The notes: a model not told the origin generated them from the sequence alone. DNA of 64,000 nucleotides from Corynebacterium lactis RW2-5 (GCF_001274895.1 NZ_CP006841.1:2418001-2482000), one strand, 5' to 3'. Positions 10,335 through 19,217 are shown, counted from the stretch's first letter. Made by a program: numbers and translations.

Positions 10335-10648
10335 ATCCCGAGCTCTTCAACACCCTGCTCGGCATCGCCGCCGGAATCTACTTCGTGGCGACGCTAATCG
10401 CCCTCGGCCGCATGATCGCCGGGCCGAACTCGTTGGACCGTCTCGTAGGCCTCGAGTCCATCACCGCGATGCTCCAGGGCATGCTCGCCGCGTTCATGGC
10501 GTGGCGCTTCGACACGTCAGTGGTCTATCCGATGCTGGTCATCGCCCTGCTGGGGTTCCTCTCCTCACTGGCGGTCGCGAAGTTCCGAGTTCCCGATGAC
10601 CGCGCCGAAATCAGCCAGCCCACCGCCGATCGGAAGGAGCAACCGTGA
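10331..10648 (+). CDS. mrpF: Mrp antiporter subunit F
   Basis: A 105-residue MnhF/PhaF family membrane protein with three predicted helices. GPNSLDRLVGLE is the family signature after helix 1. ATGA overlap with mrpE and GTGA overlap with mrpG indicate translational coupling. Confidence 0.93.
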   Translation: MNPELFNTLLGIAAGIYFVATLIALGRMIAGPNSLDRLVGLESITAMLQGMLAAFMAWRFDTSVVYPMLVIALLGFLSSLAVAKFRVPDDRAEISQPTADRKEQP

Positions 10649-11001
10649 TTCTCTTAGCCGATATCCTCGCTATCGCCTTCATCGTCGGTGGGGCGCTGCT
10701 CTGCCTCGCCGCCGCGGTCGGACTCGCGCGCTTCCGCGACACCATCAGCCGCATGCACGCGTCCTCCAAGCCTCAGACGCTCGGTCTGATGCTCACGCTG
10801 AGCGGCGCCCTAATCCACGTCCTCGTCCACGGCACGTGGGACGCCACCACGCTGGGTGACCTCGGCCTGCTCACGCTGATTATCTGCTTCGCGCTGGGCA
10901 CCTCCCCCATCATCGGAAACCGTGTGGGGCATGAGGCCTTCAAGGAAGGGCTTATCGACGAGGCGAACATTGCCCGCGATGACTCCGCCGGCCAACGCTG
11001 A
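10645..11001 (+). CDS. mrpG: Mrp antiporter subunit G
   Basis: A 118-residue MnhG family protein that closes the operon. The signature GLARFRDTISRMHASSKPQT (Arg-Phe-x-Asp, Arg-x-His-Ala) is intact, followed by two more helices. The GTG start overlaps the mrpF stop. Only 45 nt separate it from the convergent ybdK gene, and I see no clear intrinsic terminator there. Confidence 0.93.
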   Translation: MILLADILAIAFIVGGALLCLAAAVGLARFRDTISRMHASSKPQTLGLMLTLSGALIHVLVHGTWDATTLGDLGLLTLIICFALGTSPIIGNRVGHEAFKEGLIDEANIARDDSAGQR

Positions 11002-11046
11002 GCGCCGTCGGAAGTTAGCCCTCCGCGCCTACGCGCTGGCGTCGAG

Positions 11047-12267
11047 TTATCGCGCGCCCTCGCGAAAATCCTCCGGCGCGATTGGGAGCCCGGCGCGAAG
11101 CTCCTGCACGCCCAGGTCCACCGCGGCGGCCCACGGGGTGCGCCCCAGCTTCGCTTCGTTGTCCCGAACCTCATCCTCGGTAACCAGAGCGGGCAGAGCA
11201 CCCGCCGCCTGGGCCACGGCGCGCTGGCGCTCGTAACCTGCGCCAAGAGCAACAATGTCCTTGACATAGTCCAGCTCCGTACGACAGCCCAGTTCGTCGG
11301 CAAGCGGAGCTAGCTGCTCGACTAGCTCGACTAGTTCATCGCGAACCCAGCGCTCATCGGTGTCGCGGTTGACGATTACCAACGCGTCCATGCCGTAGCG
11401 GGCTGCACGCCACTTGTTCTCATCGATGTGCCAGGGCTGCAGGCTGGGCAGCTCCTCGCCGGCCTCCCACATACGGTCGTAGTACACGGTTAAGCAGTGG
11501 GTTAGCGCGACGATGGCCGCGAGTTCCTTCATGTTCGAGGTAGCATCGGCGACGCGTACCTCGATGGTGCCGTACTTAGACGCCGGGCGGATATCCAGGT
11601 GCATCGAACCGGTGTGGTTAATCACCCCGGAAAGCTCCTGATCGCGCATGTAGGACTGCCAGTCAGCCCAGGTGAAGATGGCAGGAGGAAGCCCGGCGGT
11701 GGGCAGCTGCTGGTAAAGCAGACTGCGGTTGGAGGCGTATCCCATGTCCTCACCGTTCCAGGCGGGCGAAGACGAAGACAACGCGAGCATGTGCGGCATC
11801 TTCGTGGCCAGGGCCTGAATGATGGGCCATACTCGCTCGGCGTCCTGGATTCCCACGTGGACGTGGATACCCCAGATGATCATCTGGTTTCCCCACCATT
11901 GAGTGCGGTTAATGATCTCGGAGTAGTGCCCCTTGTCGCTGACCTGCTGCGCCGTGCCACGGGCAAACGGGTGCGAGCCGGACGACCACACGTCGACCCC
12001 GACGCGGTCGGCCGCGTCCAGGACCATGTCCAGCTGGCTGCGCAGGTCGGCTACCGCCTGCGGCACGGTGTGGTGGACACCGGTGACCAGCTCCACCGTA
12101 TTGGCGAGGAACTCCCGCTGCAGGGGATGCCCGGGATGCTCGGCATCGATGATCTCGAGCACCTTCGCCGCAACCGGGGCGGTGTCCCGCGTCGAGCGGT
12201 CAACGAACGCCAACTCCCACTCGACACCGAGCGTGGGTTCGGGGGATCCGGAAAATTCCTCAGTCAT
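11047..12267 (-). CDS. ybdK: YbdK-type carboxylate-amine ligase (GCS2 family)
   Basis: Glutamate-cysteine ligase family 2 enzyme, 406 residues, expected to form a gamma-glutamyl amide bond with ATP. Seen: [11 protein letters not shown] (Glu metal ligands of the GCS2 fold), [11 protein letters not shown] (His-x-His-Val-Gly), [21 protein letters not shown]. Gene order matches the mycobacterial sodC-Rv0433 pair. It is last in a minus-strand operon, 18 nt after the lipoprotein gene. The natural substrate is not known; a role in mycothiol is not implied by the sequence. Confidence 0.85.
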   Translation of the reverse strand: MTEEFSGSPEPTLGVEWELAFVDRSTRDTAPVAAKVLEIIDAEHPGHPLQREFLANTVELVTGVHHTVPQAVADLRSQLDMVLDAADRVGVDVWSSGSHPFARGTAQQVSDKGHYSEIINRTQWWGNQMIIWGIHVHVGIQDAERVWPIIQALATKMPHMLALSSSSPAWNGEDMGYASNRSLLYQQLPTAGLPPAIFTWADWQSYMRDQELSGVINHTGSMHLDIRPASKYGTIEVRVADATSNMKELAAIVALTHCLTVYYDRMWEAGEELPSLQPWHIDENKWRAARYGMDALVIVNRDTDERWVRDELVELVEQLAPLADELGCRTELDYVKDIVALGAGYERQRAVAQAAGALPALVTEDEVRDNEAKLGRTPWAAAVDLGVQELRAGLPIAPEDFREGAR

Positions 12268-12285
12268 GCCCCCTATTTTTTCACA

Positions 12286-12864
12286 CTAGGAATCGTTTGA
12301 AGCAGTTGGCTCGGTCCATTTCACCGATTTCGCGCAGGCAGCAAGATCGCCTTTTTCGTCGATAAGCGCGACGGTGGTGAAGCTATTGGAATCAATCTTG
12401 GCAGGCGTCGACCACACGTCTACGGAGTTGTCCCCCGAAGCGTGGACCTCTCCGATGGTGCCGAGCCCTTCCACAGCGGGACTACCGACACCGCTGCAGC
12501 CCGATGCGCCACGGGCCTGCACTATGTACTTGCCCTTTTCCAGGACGGAGAACTGACTCTTTTCGTCGACGAGGCCAACCCAATCCTGGACGCTCTTGAC
12601 GTGGACGGTGGCGAGCATCGCCATCGTGCCGTCATCGTTAGTCCGAATGAAGTTGAAGGCCCCGAGTTTTTCCTTCAGCGCAGGCGCGTCCGGGTTCACT
12701 CTGACCGGTGCCGTGGACGTGGCCGAGGAGGAAGCTTCCTCCTGCCCCGATCCGGCGGGCGCGCATGCGGAAATGCCGAGCACAAGCGCGCATGCGCCCG
12801 CTGCAAAGAAACCCGCATCTAGGGCGCGGTGTCGGCGACGCATCGTGTTCATCGCGTTTTTCAT
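12286..12864 (-). CDS. Lipoprotein at the sodC position, possibly degenerate Cu/Zn-SOD-like
   Basis: A 192-residue exported protein with a twin-arginine-like basic N-terminus (MRRRHR), hydrophobic segment and lipobox LGISAC, so Cys near residue 34 should be lipidated. A Ser/Ala-rich linker follows. The body ends in an ACAKSV segment, reminiscent of the ACGVI ending of SodC. In mycobacteria sodC lies at exactly this place between the LytR_C gene and the ybdK-like gene. However, only a couple of histidines remain and no HxH metal site is visible, so it cannot be a standard superoxide dismutase. The relation to SodC is inference from position and a weak C-terminal pattern. Confidence 0.6.
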   Translation of the reverse strand: MKNAMNTMRRRHRALDAGFFAAGACALVLGISACAPAGSGQEEASSSATSTAPVRVNPDAPALKEKLGAFNFIRTNDDGTMAMLATVHVKSVQDWVGLVDEKSQFSVLEKGKYIVQARGASGCSGVGSPAVEGLGTIGEVHASGDNSVDVWSTPAKIDSNSFTTVALIDEKGDLAACAKSVKWTEPTASNDS

Positions 12865-12875
12865 CGCGCCCCTCG

Positions 12876-13754
12876 TTAATTCGCCTGGTCAGTCACAATG
12901 ACGACGATGCCGACGGGCTTGCCTTCCAGGCGCTCGTCGCGAGGAGCGGTAACCCAACCGTTTTCGCGGGCCAGCTCCTCAGCCGCGGCTTTCTCCTTCG
13001 CATTGTCCTTGGCGAAGTAGACGGTCGTCTTCTCCCAGATGCCCATTTCGTTCTCGGGAGCGTTTCCGGTGGCGCCACGGCCCCAGCCCTGGCCACCGAC
13101 CTTCTCGGAAACCTTGTCCGCAAGACCGGTCACCTGCGAGTTATTCAGGACGGTGATCTTCGTGGCACCGCGGTCGACCCGCGGGGCGTCCGCCGGGGCG
13201 CCCTCTTCGGCCCTCTCCTGGCCTTGCGGCTTATCCTCCGGCTTCGCGGCATCGGAAGCTGCGGGAGGAGGCATAGGCACGCCGGACTCCGACGGAGCAG
13301 CCGGCGGTGGCGGCGGAGGCACATCTTGGCTGGAGCTCTGAGACTCGGATCCGTTGGTCTGCGAGCTGACGACCGTCTCGGAAGGTGTTTGCTCGTCCGA
13401 GCCCCCACCTGTGCTGAAGGCGTAAATTCCGTAACCGACCAGACAGACGCCAATAAACAGGCAAACCGCGGCGAGGATGCGCAGAGAACGCCCCTGCCCG
13501 GCCCCGTCACCGACCGATGAGTCAGCTTCTGCGCCGGAGGCACCGGCCCCGGCCGCCCCCGCCGCGCCAGAGGCACCGGCGGTACCGGATGCACCTGCAG
13601 CACCGGTGGCAGAGACGGCAGCGGAGTTCTCGCTGTACGCGCCGTACTGGCCATTCTCGCTGTACTCGCCGTAGTCGTCGTACTCGTCGAAGTCGTCGTC
13701 GAGACGGTGACGGCCGCGACGAGGCGAATTCTGTGGGTTCAGTTGGTCAGACAC
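12876..13754 (-). CDS. Membrane-anchored LytR_C domain protein
   Basis: A 292-residue protein with a cytoplasmic, acidic Tyr/Asp-rich N-terminus, a long low-complexity Ala/Gly/Ser stretch, one transmembrane helix (ILAAVCLFIGVCLVGYGIYA), a Pro/Ser-rich extracellular linker and a C-terminal LytR_C domain (about residues 205-290, TKITVLNNSQVTGLADKV to VGIVVIVTDQ). By position it matches Rv0431 (VirR), which affects envelope and vesicle formation. GTG at 13754 is chosen because TATAGT lies 9 nt upstream; an ATG ten codons earlier (13784) would place the start upstream of that box. Confidence 0.8.
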   Translation of the reverse strand: MSDQLNPQNSPRRGRHRLDDDFDEYDDYGEYSENGQYGAYSENSAAVSATGAAGASGTAGASGAAGAAGAGASGAEADSSVGDGAGQGRSLRILAAVCLFIGVCLVGYGIYAFSTGGGSDEQTPSETVVSSQTNGSESQSSSQDVPPPPPPAAPSESGVPMPPPAASDAAKPEDKPQGQERAEEGAPADAPRVDRGATKITVLNNSQVTGLADKVSEKVGGQGWGRGATGNAPENEMGIWEKTTVYFAKDNAKEKAAAEELARENGWVTAPRDERLEGKPVGIVVIVTDQAN

Positions 13755-13763
13755 AATTGCAAT

Positions 13764-13769
13764 ACTATA
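13764..13769 (-). promoter_or_regulatory. -10 box of the LytR_C operon
   Basis: TATAGT on the minus strand, 9 nt before the GTG start. It probably drives LytR_C, the lipoprotein and ybdK, which are separated by only 11 and 18 nt. Confidence 0.5.
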
Positions 13770-13838
13770 GGCCGAACCCCACAACTGTGCAGTAAAGGTT
13801 GAAGCTTATTTGCTGCCCAGTCTCGCCAGCGGCGCGAC

Positions 13839-14174
13839 CTAGTGCCCCGCCGTCCCATCGCGCAGCGCCCGCAGCCTGTGCACCAAAACAGGCTCCGCCG
13901 CCTCGGCTGCGGGCGAATCAATCAGGCGGGAAAGCACCTGGTGGTAACGCACCGGGCCGCTGGCGAAGTCCTTCCCGAACCTGCTGCGGATCGCCTCGTC
14001 CCTGGCCCCCGCCATCTTCGGCCCGCGCCGCGCGACCTTCAACCACTCCTTCTCAAAATCCAGCATCCGGCGCGCCAGGGCGGGCTCGACTCCGAGCGTA
14101 TCGCCCTCTAGACTCGCCGAATCGGCTCCCTGTTGCTCGTCCCCACTGGTCTTCATCGCCTCCAAGTTTGGCAC
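13839..14174 (-). CDS. DUF3263 protein
   Basis: A 111-residue protein of the actinobacterial DUF3263 family (Rv0430 type). Characteristic segments: [40 protein letters not shown] and [13 protein letters not shown]. The family has a helix-turn-helix look but no established function. GTG at 14174 has GGAG 4 nt upstream; ATG at 14156 is an alternative. Divergent from def, as in mycobacteria. Confidence 0.85.
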   Translation of the reverse strand: MPNLEAMKTSGDEQQGADSASLEGDTLGVEPALARRMLDFEKEWLKVARRGPKMAGARDEAIRSRFGKDFASGPVRYHQVLSRLIDSPAAEAAEPVLVHRLRALRDGTAGH

Positions 14175-14184
14175 AGGCTCCGAG

Positions 14185-14190
14185 TAGAAT
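14185..14190 (+). promoter_or_regulatory. -10 box of def, leaderless
   Basis: TAGAAT ends 7 nt before the ATG at 14198. Confidence 0.6.
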
Positions 14191-14197
14191 CACTGCC

Positions 14198-14809
14198 ATG
14201 ACTATTCGCCCTATCGTCATCGCTGGCGACCCCGTCCTCCACACTCCGACCGAACCGGTCACCGAGGACGTCTCCGAGCTCCGCGAGCTGATTGACGACA
14301 TGTTTGAAACCATGGACCGCGCCCACGGGGTCGGCCTCGCCGCAAACCAGATTGGCGTCGGCAAGCGGCTCTTCGTATATAACTGCCCCGACGATGACGA
14401 CGTGTGGCACCGTGGCTGCGTCATCAACCCCGTGCTGACCACCAGCGAGGTCCCCAAGACCATGCCCTCCGACGACGGCTCCGACGAGGAAGGCTGCCTT
14501 TCCGTACCGGGACTTAGCTTTCCGACGGGTCGTGCCGACCACGCCGTAGTCACCGGCCTCGACGAAAATGGCGAGGAAGTTCGCATCGAGGCGACAGGAT
14601 TCTTCGCCCGCTGCATGCAGCATGAGGTGGGGCACCTGGATGGCTTCCTCTACACCGACTGCCTCACTGGCCGGTGGAAGCGCATGGCGAAGAAGGAGAT
14701 TAAGCGGGCCGGCTGGACCGAGGGTGGCCTGACCTGGACCCCGGGTGTCGACCCCGACCCCTTCGGCCACGACGACGAGCCCGAAGAAGACACTCAAGCC
14801 ACGAAATAG
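14198..14809 (+). CDS. def: Peptide deformylase
   Basis: Removes the N-formyl group from nascent proteins, using a bound Fe or Zn ion. All three signature motifs are present: [10 protein letters not shown] (residues about 47-56), EEGCLSVPG (Cys ligand) and QHEVGHLDG (HExxH). The 203 residues include an acidic C-terminal extension after the catalytic domain. The frame is open upstream but the ATG at 14198, 7 nt after a -10 box, fits the family start ([14 protein letters not shown]). The GNAT gene follows after 12 nt. Confidence 0.96.
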   Translation: MTIRPIVIAGDPVLHTPTEPVTEDVSELRELIDDMFETMDRAHGVGLAANQIGVGKRLFVYNCPDDDDVWHRGCVINPVLTTSEVPKTMPSDDGSDEEGCLSVPGLSFPTGRADHAVVTGLDENGEEVRIEATGFFARCMQHEVGHLDGFLYTDCLTGRWKRMAKKEIKRAGWTEGGLTWTPGVDPDPFGHDDEPEEDTQATK

Positions 14810-14821
14810 GAGGTAACCGCT

Positions 14822-15949
14822 GTGGCCGACAGGCGCGAGGAACCACAGACGGCGGAGGCGTCGGCAAGCGAAAGCGCGACCCATGACACCTCGGGCCGCG
14901 ACCTGCCCATCTCGCGATGGGGCGTGGGCGAGGTCGCGGTGGGGCGCCGAGTGATTGTGCGCCGAGCGCTGTCTCAGGAGGAGGCGGCCGCGTCCGGGAA
15001 GACGACTACGGACGTGATTGGGCATGTGCTCAGCATGGATCCGTTCGTCGTTCGGCCACAGAAACGCGCAGGTGAGCGCTCGGACGACTCTGTCGCGGCG
15101 GTGGACTTCAGCGATAAAAAGGTGCTGATTGTAAAAGCGCTGCCGGATCATCCAGTACGCAACTCGGATATCCGCGCGGTGGAGGTCGCCACAGCGAAGG
15201 CGTTCCCGGGCATCGAACACGCGGAGGAGTCCGGATGGCTGCTGCGCGCTGGTGACGGCATTACGGAGCGGTCGAACTCGGCGCTGCCGATTGCGCCCGG
15301 CGCGGGCATGCATCCGGTACCGCTGGAGCAGATTCGCCAGTTCTACGCGGCCCACGGACTTGCCGTGAGGATTGCAGTGCCGGACCGGATCGCCAAGCCC
15401 GCGCAGGCACTGGTCGCGGGCGACGGATGGTCGGTGGGCCCGGACATTCTCGTCATGACTCGGTCGCTGAAGACCGAACTACCCCCGACCGATTCGGCGA
15501 TAACAAACGTCGAATTCGACATTGCTGACCAGCCCGATGAGGATTGGCTGGCCCTGTACCATTTCCGCGGCCAGTCACTCCCCGAAAAGGCCCTGCGCCT
15601 GCTGCGTGAGGAAATCGACGGCCGAATGTGCTTCGGGCGGCTGCTAATCCCGGACAGCTCCGCGCCCAGCGGCCGTCGCACCGTCGCGATCACTCGTGGC
15701 ACCCTGACCGAATCGGAGGACAGGCGAGTCTGGCTGGGCTTTTCCGCGGTGGAGGTCGCGGAAGGCATGCGCCGCAGGGGGCTCGGCACGCTACTGGGAA
15801 TTCACATGCTGCATTGGGGCGCGGGCCACGGCGCCGACGAGGCATACCTACAGGTGCTAGCCACGAACCAGGCTGGCATCTCGCTATACCGCACCCTTGG
15901 CTTCACGGAGCACCACAGGCACCGCTACGCCGAGCTGGTCGGCTCCTAG
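14822..15949 (+). CDS. GNAT family N-acetyltransferase (Rv0428c type)
   Basis: A 375-residue protein with an N-terminal module of unknown role (including RWGVGEVAVGRRVIVRRAL, SH3-like) and a C-terminal GNAT fold. The acetyl-CoA loop reads AEGMRRRGLGTLLG (about residues 312-325), followed by EAYLQVLATNQAGISLYRTLGF. The GTG start has an excellent AGGAGG 8 nt upstream and lies 12 nt after def, so the two are probably co-transcribed. The acetylated substrate is unknown. Confidence 0.88.
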   Translation: MADRREEPQTAEASASESATHDTSGRDLPISRWGVGEVAVGRRVIVRRALSQEEAAASGKTTTDVIGHVLSMDPFVVRPQKRAGERSDDSVAAVDFSDKKVLIVKALPDHPVRNSDIRAVEVATAKAFPGIEHAEESGWLLRAGDGITERSNSALPIAPGAGMHPVPLEQIRQFYAAHGLAVRIAVPDRIAKPAQALVAGDGWSVGPDILVMTRSLKTELPPTDSAITNVEFDIADQPDEDWLALYHFRGQSLPEKALRLLREEIDGRMCFGRLLIPDSSAPSGRRTVAITRGTLTESEDRRVWLGFSAVEVAEGMRRRGLGTLLGIHMLHWGAGHGADEAYLQVLATNQAGISLYRTLGFTEHHRHRYAELVGS

Positions 15950-15980
15950 CTCGAGCAATCTCTAAGGGAGCCGGTTTTTA

Positions 15981-16013
15981 GGGAGCCGATTAAGCACCTC
16001 GTTAGCGGCTCCC
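15981..16013. terminator. Hairpin between convergent GNAT and RDD genes
   Basis: GGGAGCC (15981-15987) pairs with GGCTCCC (16007-16013). A second GGGAGCC copy at 15966-15973 could compete. There is no strong T-run, so terminator function is moderately supported. Confidence 0.4.
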
Positions 16014-16015
16014 CG

Positions 16016-16753
16016 TTAGCGACCGAGCTCGCGATCTGGCTTTTCCTCCACACGGGTTCCCGAGCGTAGCTCGTGCGAGCCGCGGCCCAGCGGATCACGC
16101 AGAGCACTGACCCCAATCCAGCCCGCGATACCCGCCGTGACCACCCAGCCCAGGAAGGGAATCATCGAGGGCAGCAGCCAGGCGTTGCGCACCAGGCCAT
16201 CCCGGGCGGAGACCGGAAGACCATGCGGGCCGGACATCCGCAGCCCCAGCATGTGCTTGCCCGGGGAGCCCTCGAAGATGGCATCGCCCGCGGCGCGGTA
16301 GAGGTAAAAGCCGAGCGGACCCGCGATCGAGGCAGCAATCGTGATCGCCTGGGCGGGTTCCTCGCCGAAACCCACCCACGCCAGCAGCGCGAGGAACGTG
16401 ACGGCGGCAGCGTAGATCGCGCCGTCGAGAAGCAGGGCACCAGCGCGAAGCGGGAGGGAGGCATTAGCGAGATTCGAATCATAGCCGAGCTCGACTGCGG
16501 CCTGCGCGGTCATCGGGGAAACGCGCGGGTTGCTACTCAGCAGCGGAGAGGGAGAGCCCGCCGCATAGCCGAAGGAAACCAGATCGTATTCAGCAGAGCC
16601 GGGGAAAGCGTCCATCGCGCCCATGGCGCCGCGCTGCGCGCTGAGAGTCCGCCGACCGAGCGCATCGGCCAGGCCGGGAACGCCAAAGCGAGACGGAAAG
16701 CCCCCACCTCGCGGCTGCTTTCCCATCGAAAGCCTTTCTTCCCACCGTGCCAC
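16016..16753 (-). CDS. RDD family membrane protein
   Basis: A 245-residue protein with a soluble N-terminus of about 100 residues and an RDD domain: LRAGALLLDGAIYAAAV (Arg...Asp pattern), a second helix pair ending LGFYLYRAAGDAIF, and the GSPGKHMLGLRM loop that typifies the family. It probably has three or four helices; the transported substrate, if any, is unknown. GTG at 16753 has AAGGAG 8 nt upstream; an ATG nine codons later is possible. Confidence 0.82.
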   Translation of the reverse strand: MARWEERLSMGKQPRGGGFPSRFGVPGLADALGRRTLSAQRGAMGAMDAFPGSAEYDLVSFGYAAGSPSPLLSSNPRVSPMTAQAAVELGYDSNLANASLPLRAGALLLDGAIYAAAVTFLALLAWVGFGEEPAQAITIAASIAGPLGFYLYRAAGDAIFEGSPGKHMLGLRMSGPHGLPVSARDGLVRNAWLLPSMIPFLGWVVTAGIAGWIGVSALRDPLGRGSHELRSGTRVEEKPDRELGR

Positions 16754-17005
16754 CGAAATCTCTCCTTAAGTGTCCCTGTATTCCCTGACGGTCCCGGGCA
16801 GTGCGCTTTTGCGGACCGCGCACCACTCATCTTTCACAACGCTTTCCGACGCTCATTGGTTCCCACACCACCTGGTTGAGCGCGCAAAACACCTATCTAA
16901 CCCAATGCTCGCAGCCTTGCCTGGAAAACGCAGTAGTGCTGGCGCTACCTTTTGGGTTTTACAGGCGTGCTGCCGACGTCGGGCTTGGTGCGGGGCCTAG
17001 CAGTC

Positions 17006-17011
17006 TAGAAT
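17006..17011 (+). promoter_or_regulatory. -10 box of xthA, leaderless
   Basis: TAGAAT ends 7 nt before the ATG at 17019. Confidence 0.6.
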
Positions 17012-17018
17012 CTGGAAT

Positions 17019-17816
17019 ATGCGAATCTGCGTCTGGAACGTCAACTCTGCCCGTACTCGGCTCGAGCGCATGACCGAGTTTCTGCGCCGCAACGATATTG
17101 ATGTCCTGGCTGTGCAGGAAACGAAGTGCCGCGACGACCAATTCCCCGCAGCGGCCTTTGAGGATCTGGGCTACGAGGTCGCGCACCACGGGCTCAACCA
17201 GTGGAACGGCGTCGCGATTATTTCCCGTGTTGGCTTGGCCGATGTCCAGGTCGGCTTCCCTGGACAACCCGGTTTCAATAAGGACACGGACGCCGAGCAA
17301 AAATTGGAGGCTCGACACATAGCGGCAACCTGCAGAGGCGTACGCGTCCACAGCGTGTACGTGCCCAACGGCCGAGAGATCACAGACCCGCACTTCGAGT
17401 ACAAGCTGGAGTTCCTGGAGAACCTGCGCCAGGATATCTTTGCCACGCTGGAGTCCGATCCGGAGGCGAAGTTCTTGATCGGCGGGGATTTCAACATCGC
17501 CCCCACCGATGCCGACGTCTGGGATATGGGTTTCTTCGCAGGTAAGACGCACGTCACTCCGCCAGAGCGCGCCGCCTTCTTCGCACTGGAACAGGCGGGG
17601 ATGAAGGAAGTGACCAGGCAGTTCACCCCGGGGCAGTGGACCTACTGGGACTACAAGGGCGGGCGATTCTTCAAGGATGAGGGCATGCGCATCGACTTCC
17701 AACTCGCGTCCCCCGCCCTAGCCTCCACCGCGACCACGGGATTCATCGACATTGAGGAGCGACAGGGGAAGGGAGCATCGGACCACGCGCCGGTTGTCGT
17801 GGACTATTCCGTCTGA
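17019..17816 (+). CDS. xthA: Exodeoxyribonuclease III / AP endonuclease
   Basis: Base-excision repair enzyme cleaving at abasic sites and removing 3' blocks. The 265 residues carry the EEP-fold motifs: WNVNSARTR, QETKC (metal Glu), YVPNGRE, GGDFNIAPTDADVWD (catalytic Asp/Asn) and the closing SDHAPVVVDY (catalytic His). The gene is monocistronic with a leaderless promoter. Position next to def/GNAT/RDD resembles mycobacterial Rv0426c-Rv0429c. Confidence 0.95.
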   Translation: MRICVWNVNSARTRLERMTEFLRRNDIDVLAVQETKCRDDQFPAAAFEDLGYEVAHHGLNQWNGVAIISRVGLADVQVGFPGQPGFNKDTDAEQKLEARHIAATCRGVRVHSVYVPNGREITDPHFEYKLEFLENLRQDIFATLESDPEAKFLIGGDFNIAPTDADVWDMGFFAGKTHVTPPERAAFFALEQAGMKEVTRQFTPGQWTYWDYKGGRFFKDEGMRIDFQLASPALASTATTGFIDIEERQGKGASDHAPVVVDYSV

Positions 17817-17997
17817 GGCACCGAGGGTAAACAGCACTCCCCCAGTTCCACCGGGCATGGAAGGTTCAAAACCCCTGCTAGGAGCAACACGCAAGAAATT
17901 TCCTGATGTTTTCTTCACATTTTCAGCACGGAAACTTCTTTTGAACATATAAGGTATTAGCACATCCCATCTAGGTCCTCCTCTGGAAGGAAAACCA

Positions 17998-18573
17998 ATG
18001 ACTTCTTCGCACTCACCGAAGTTCTCCGCCACGTCGGAGAGGATTAGCAACTTAGGCGATTCCCGCGAGCACGACCGCGATACAGCGGAGTTCGACGAAA
18101 GCCTGCGCCAGAGTGTGCAGAAGATTTCGATTGGCCTCTACGACTTCCTGGCCTCCACCCGCCGACTGGGCGAGCGCCCGAATGCGCGGATGGACATCTC
18201 CCAGTCCGAGATGGAGGTCCTCCATTTCATCTCGACGCACCCGGGCTGCGGCGTCTCGGACATTGCGCGACTACGCTTTTTGCGCCCGTCTAACGTATCC
18301 GCCACTGTGCGCCGCCTCCTCGACAATGGCCTGATTAAGCGCGAGAACAACGCCAAGGATCGTCGAGCACAGAACCTCTACGTCTCCGAGGACGGCCAAG
18401 AAATGCTGGGCCAGCTAATCGACCACTGGGGTGACATGGTCTATCAAATCGTCCGCACCATGTCGAGCAAGGATATTCGCTCTTTGATTAAGGCCCTGCC
18501 TTCCCTTCTGAAGCTTGCGGAGCACTCCGAGAGCTTCGTCGAGGAGCACCAGCGCCGCCAGGAGCCCTTCTAA
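17998..18573 (+). CDS. MarR family transcriptional regulator
   Basis: A 191-residue winged-helix DNA-binding protein. The MarR core runs from about residue 62: SQSEMEVLHFISTHPGCGVSDIAR (helix-turn-helix start), RPSNVSATVRRLLDNGLIKR (recognition helix) and the wing DRRAQNLYVSEDGQEML. GGAAGG lies 8 nt before the ATG. No obvious target gene is adjacent apart from the small membrane protein downstream, 88 bp away with its own promoter. Ligand unknown. Confidence 0.9.
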   Translation: MTSSHSPKFSATSERISNLGDSREHDRDTAEFDESLRQSVQKISIGLYDFLASTRRLGERPNARMDISQSEMEVLHFISTHPGCGVSDIARLRFLRPSNVSATVRRLLDNGLIKRENNAKDRRAQNLYVSEDGQEMLGQLIDHWGDMVYQIVRTMSSKDIRSLIKALPSLLKLAEHSESFVEEHQRRQEPF

Positions 18574-18648
18574 GCAGCGGAGAGCATCTAGCCTCTTCGA
18601 CATGGAGCTTTCCCAGGAAAACCTCAGCGAGCTCTGCTTTTTCGCTGC

Positions 18649-18654
18649 TAGGGT
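18649..18654 (+). promoter_or_regulatory. -10 box of the small membrane protein
   Basis: TAGGGT ends 7 nt before the ATG at 18662. This spacing, repeated elsewhere in the window, decides the start. Confidence 0.5.
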
Positions 18655-18661
18655 GGCCGTT

Positions 18662-18979
18662 ATGGCTATCACTTTGAAGAAGGCACAGGACGTCCAGACG
18701 GCCCCGCTCATCGCAGTGGGCCTCATCGGCGGTTGGCTAACCGCCCGCGAAACCGGAATCCGCCCGCTCGGCGGCGTCATTCTCGGAGCAGCTGGCGCAT
18801 ACGCCGCCCGCACTTGGTACGCAAAGACCGGCCTGGCGGGCGCCACCAGCCTCGTCGGCACCTACCTGGGCGCGTTCGGCCTGTCGCACCCGTTGGCAAA
18901 GAAGGTGGGCGCCTGGCCGTCCGTCCTCGCCGTCACCGCTATCTCGGCTGGTGCCGCCGCGCTTGCCGACGCCAAGTAG
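18662..18979 (+). CDS. Small hydrophobic membrane protein, unknown
   Basis: A 105-residue protein with three or four predicted helices rich in Ala and Gly (APLIAVGLIGGWLTARE, GGVILGAAGAYAAR, GATSLVGTYLGAFGLSH, SVLAVTAISAGAAALAD). I do not recognise the family. An in-frame ATG 20 codons upstream exists, but the -10 box at 18649 lies downstream of it. The gene ends in a copy of the iterated word GCTTGCCGAC. Confidence 0.6.
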   Translation: MAITLKKAQDVQTAPLIAVGLIGGWLTARETGIRPLGGVILGAAGAYAARTWYAKTGLAGATSLVGTYLGAFGLSHPLAKKVGAWPSVLAVTAISAGAAALADAK

Positions 18980-19007
18980 GCACCTCCCCCACCCCTCCAA
19001 CTGGCTT

Positions 19008-19045
19008 GGCCCCGGAACTCGATTGTTTGCGGGGCCTTAGTTCTG
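19008..19045 (+). terminator. Probable terminator after the small membrane protein
   Basis: GGCCCCG (19008-19014) pairs with CGGGGCC (19030-19036), followed by TTAGTTCT. The stem is strong, the T tract weak. Confidence 0.5.
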
Positions 19046-19144
19046 CCCTGAGGACGTTAGCCGACAGCCTGGCATCGCCGGGGAAACCAGGCCAGGGAGC
19101 CGGGCGGGGGACACATCGCTTGCCAACCCCATGCGGCGCTATTG

Positions 19145-19217
19145 ACCTGTTGGCGCGATATTCACTTGTAACTGCGCTATAGCACGCCAACAACATGATC
19201 GCGCGCCTACAAGTGGC
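19145..19217. repeat. 73-bp palindromic repeat, copy A
   Basis: Same length and about 79 percent identical (58 of 73 by hand alignment) to 30784-30856. It begins ACCTGTTGGCGCGA, contains the inner palindrome GCTATAGC and ends CTACAAGTGGC. Its arms are less well paired than those of copy B. A further partial unit, GCGCCAACAAGT, lies at 19225-19236. It sits between two convergent genes. Confidence 0.75.

Noticed and set aside
13799..14197. Upstream extension of the def frame
   Set aside because: It overlaps the divergent DUF3263 gene, and the def promoter and ATG lie at its end.
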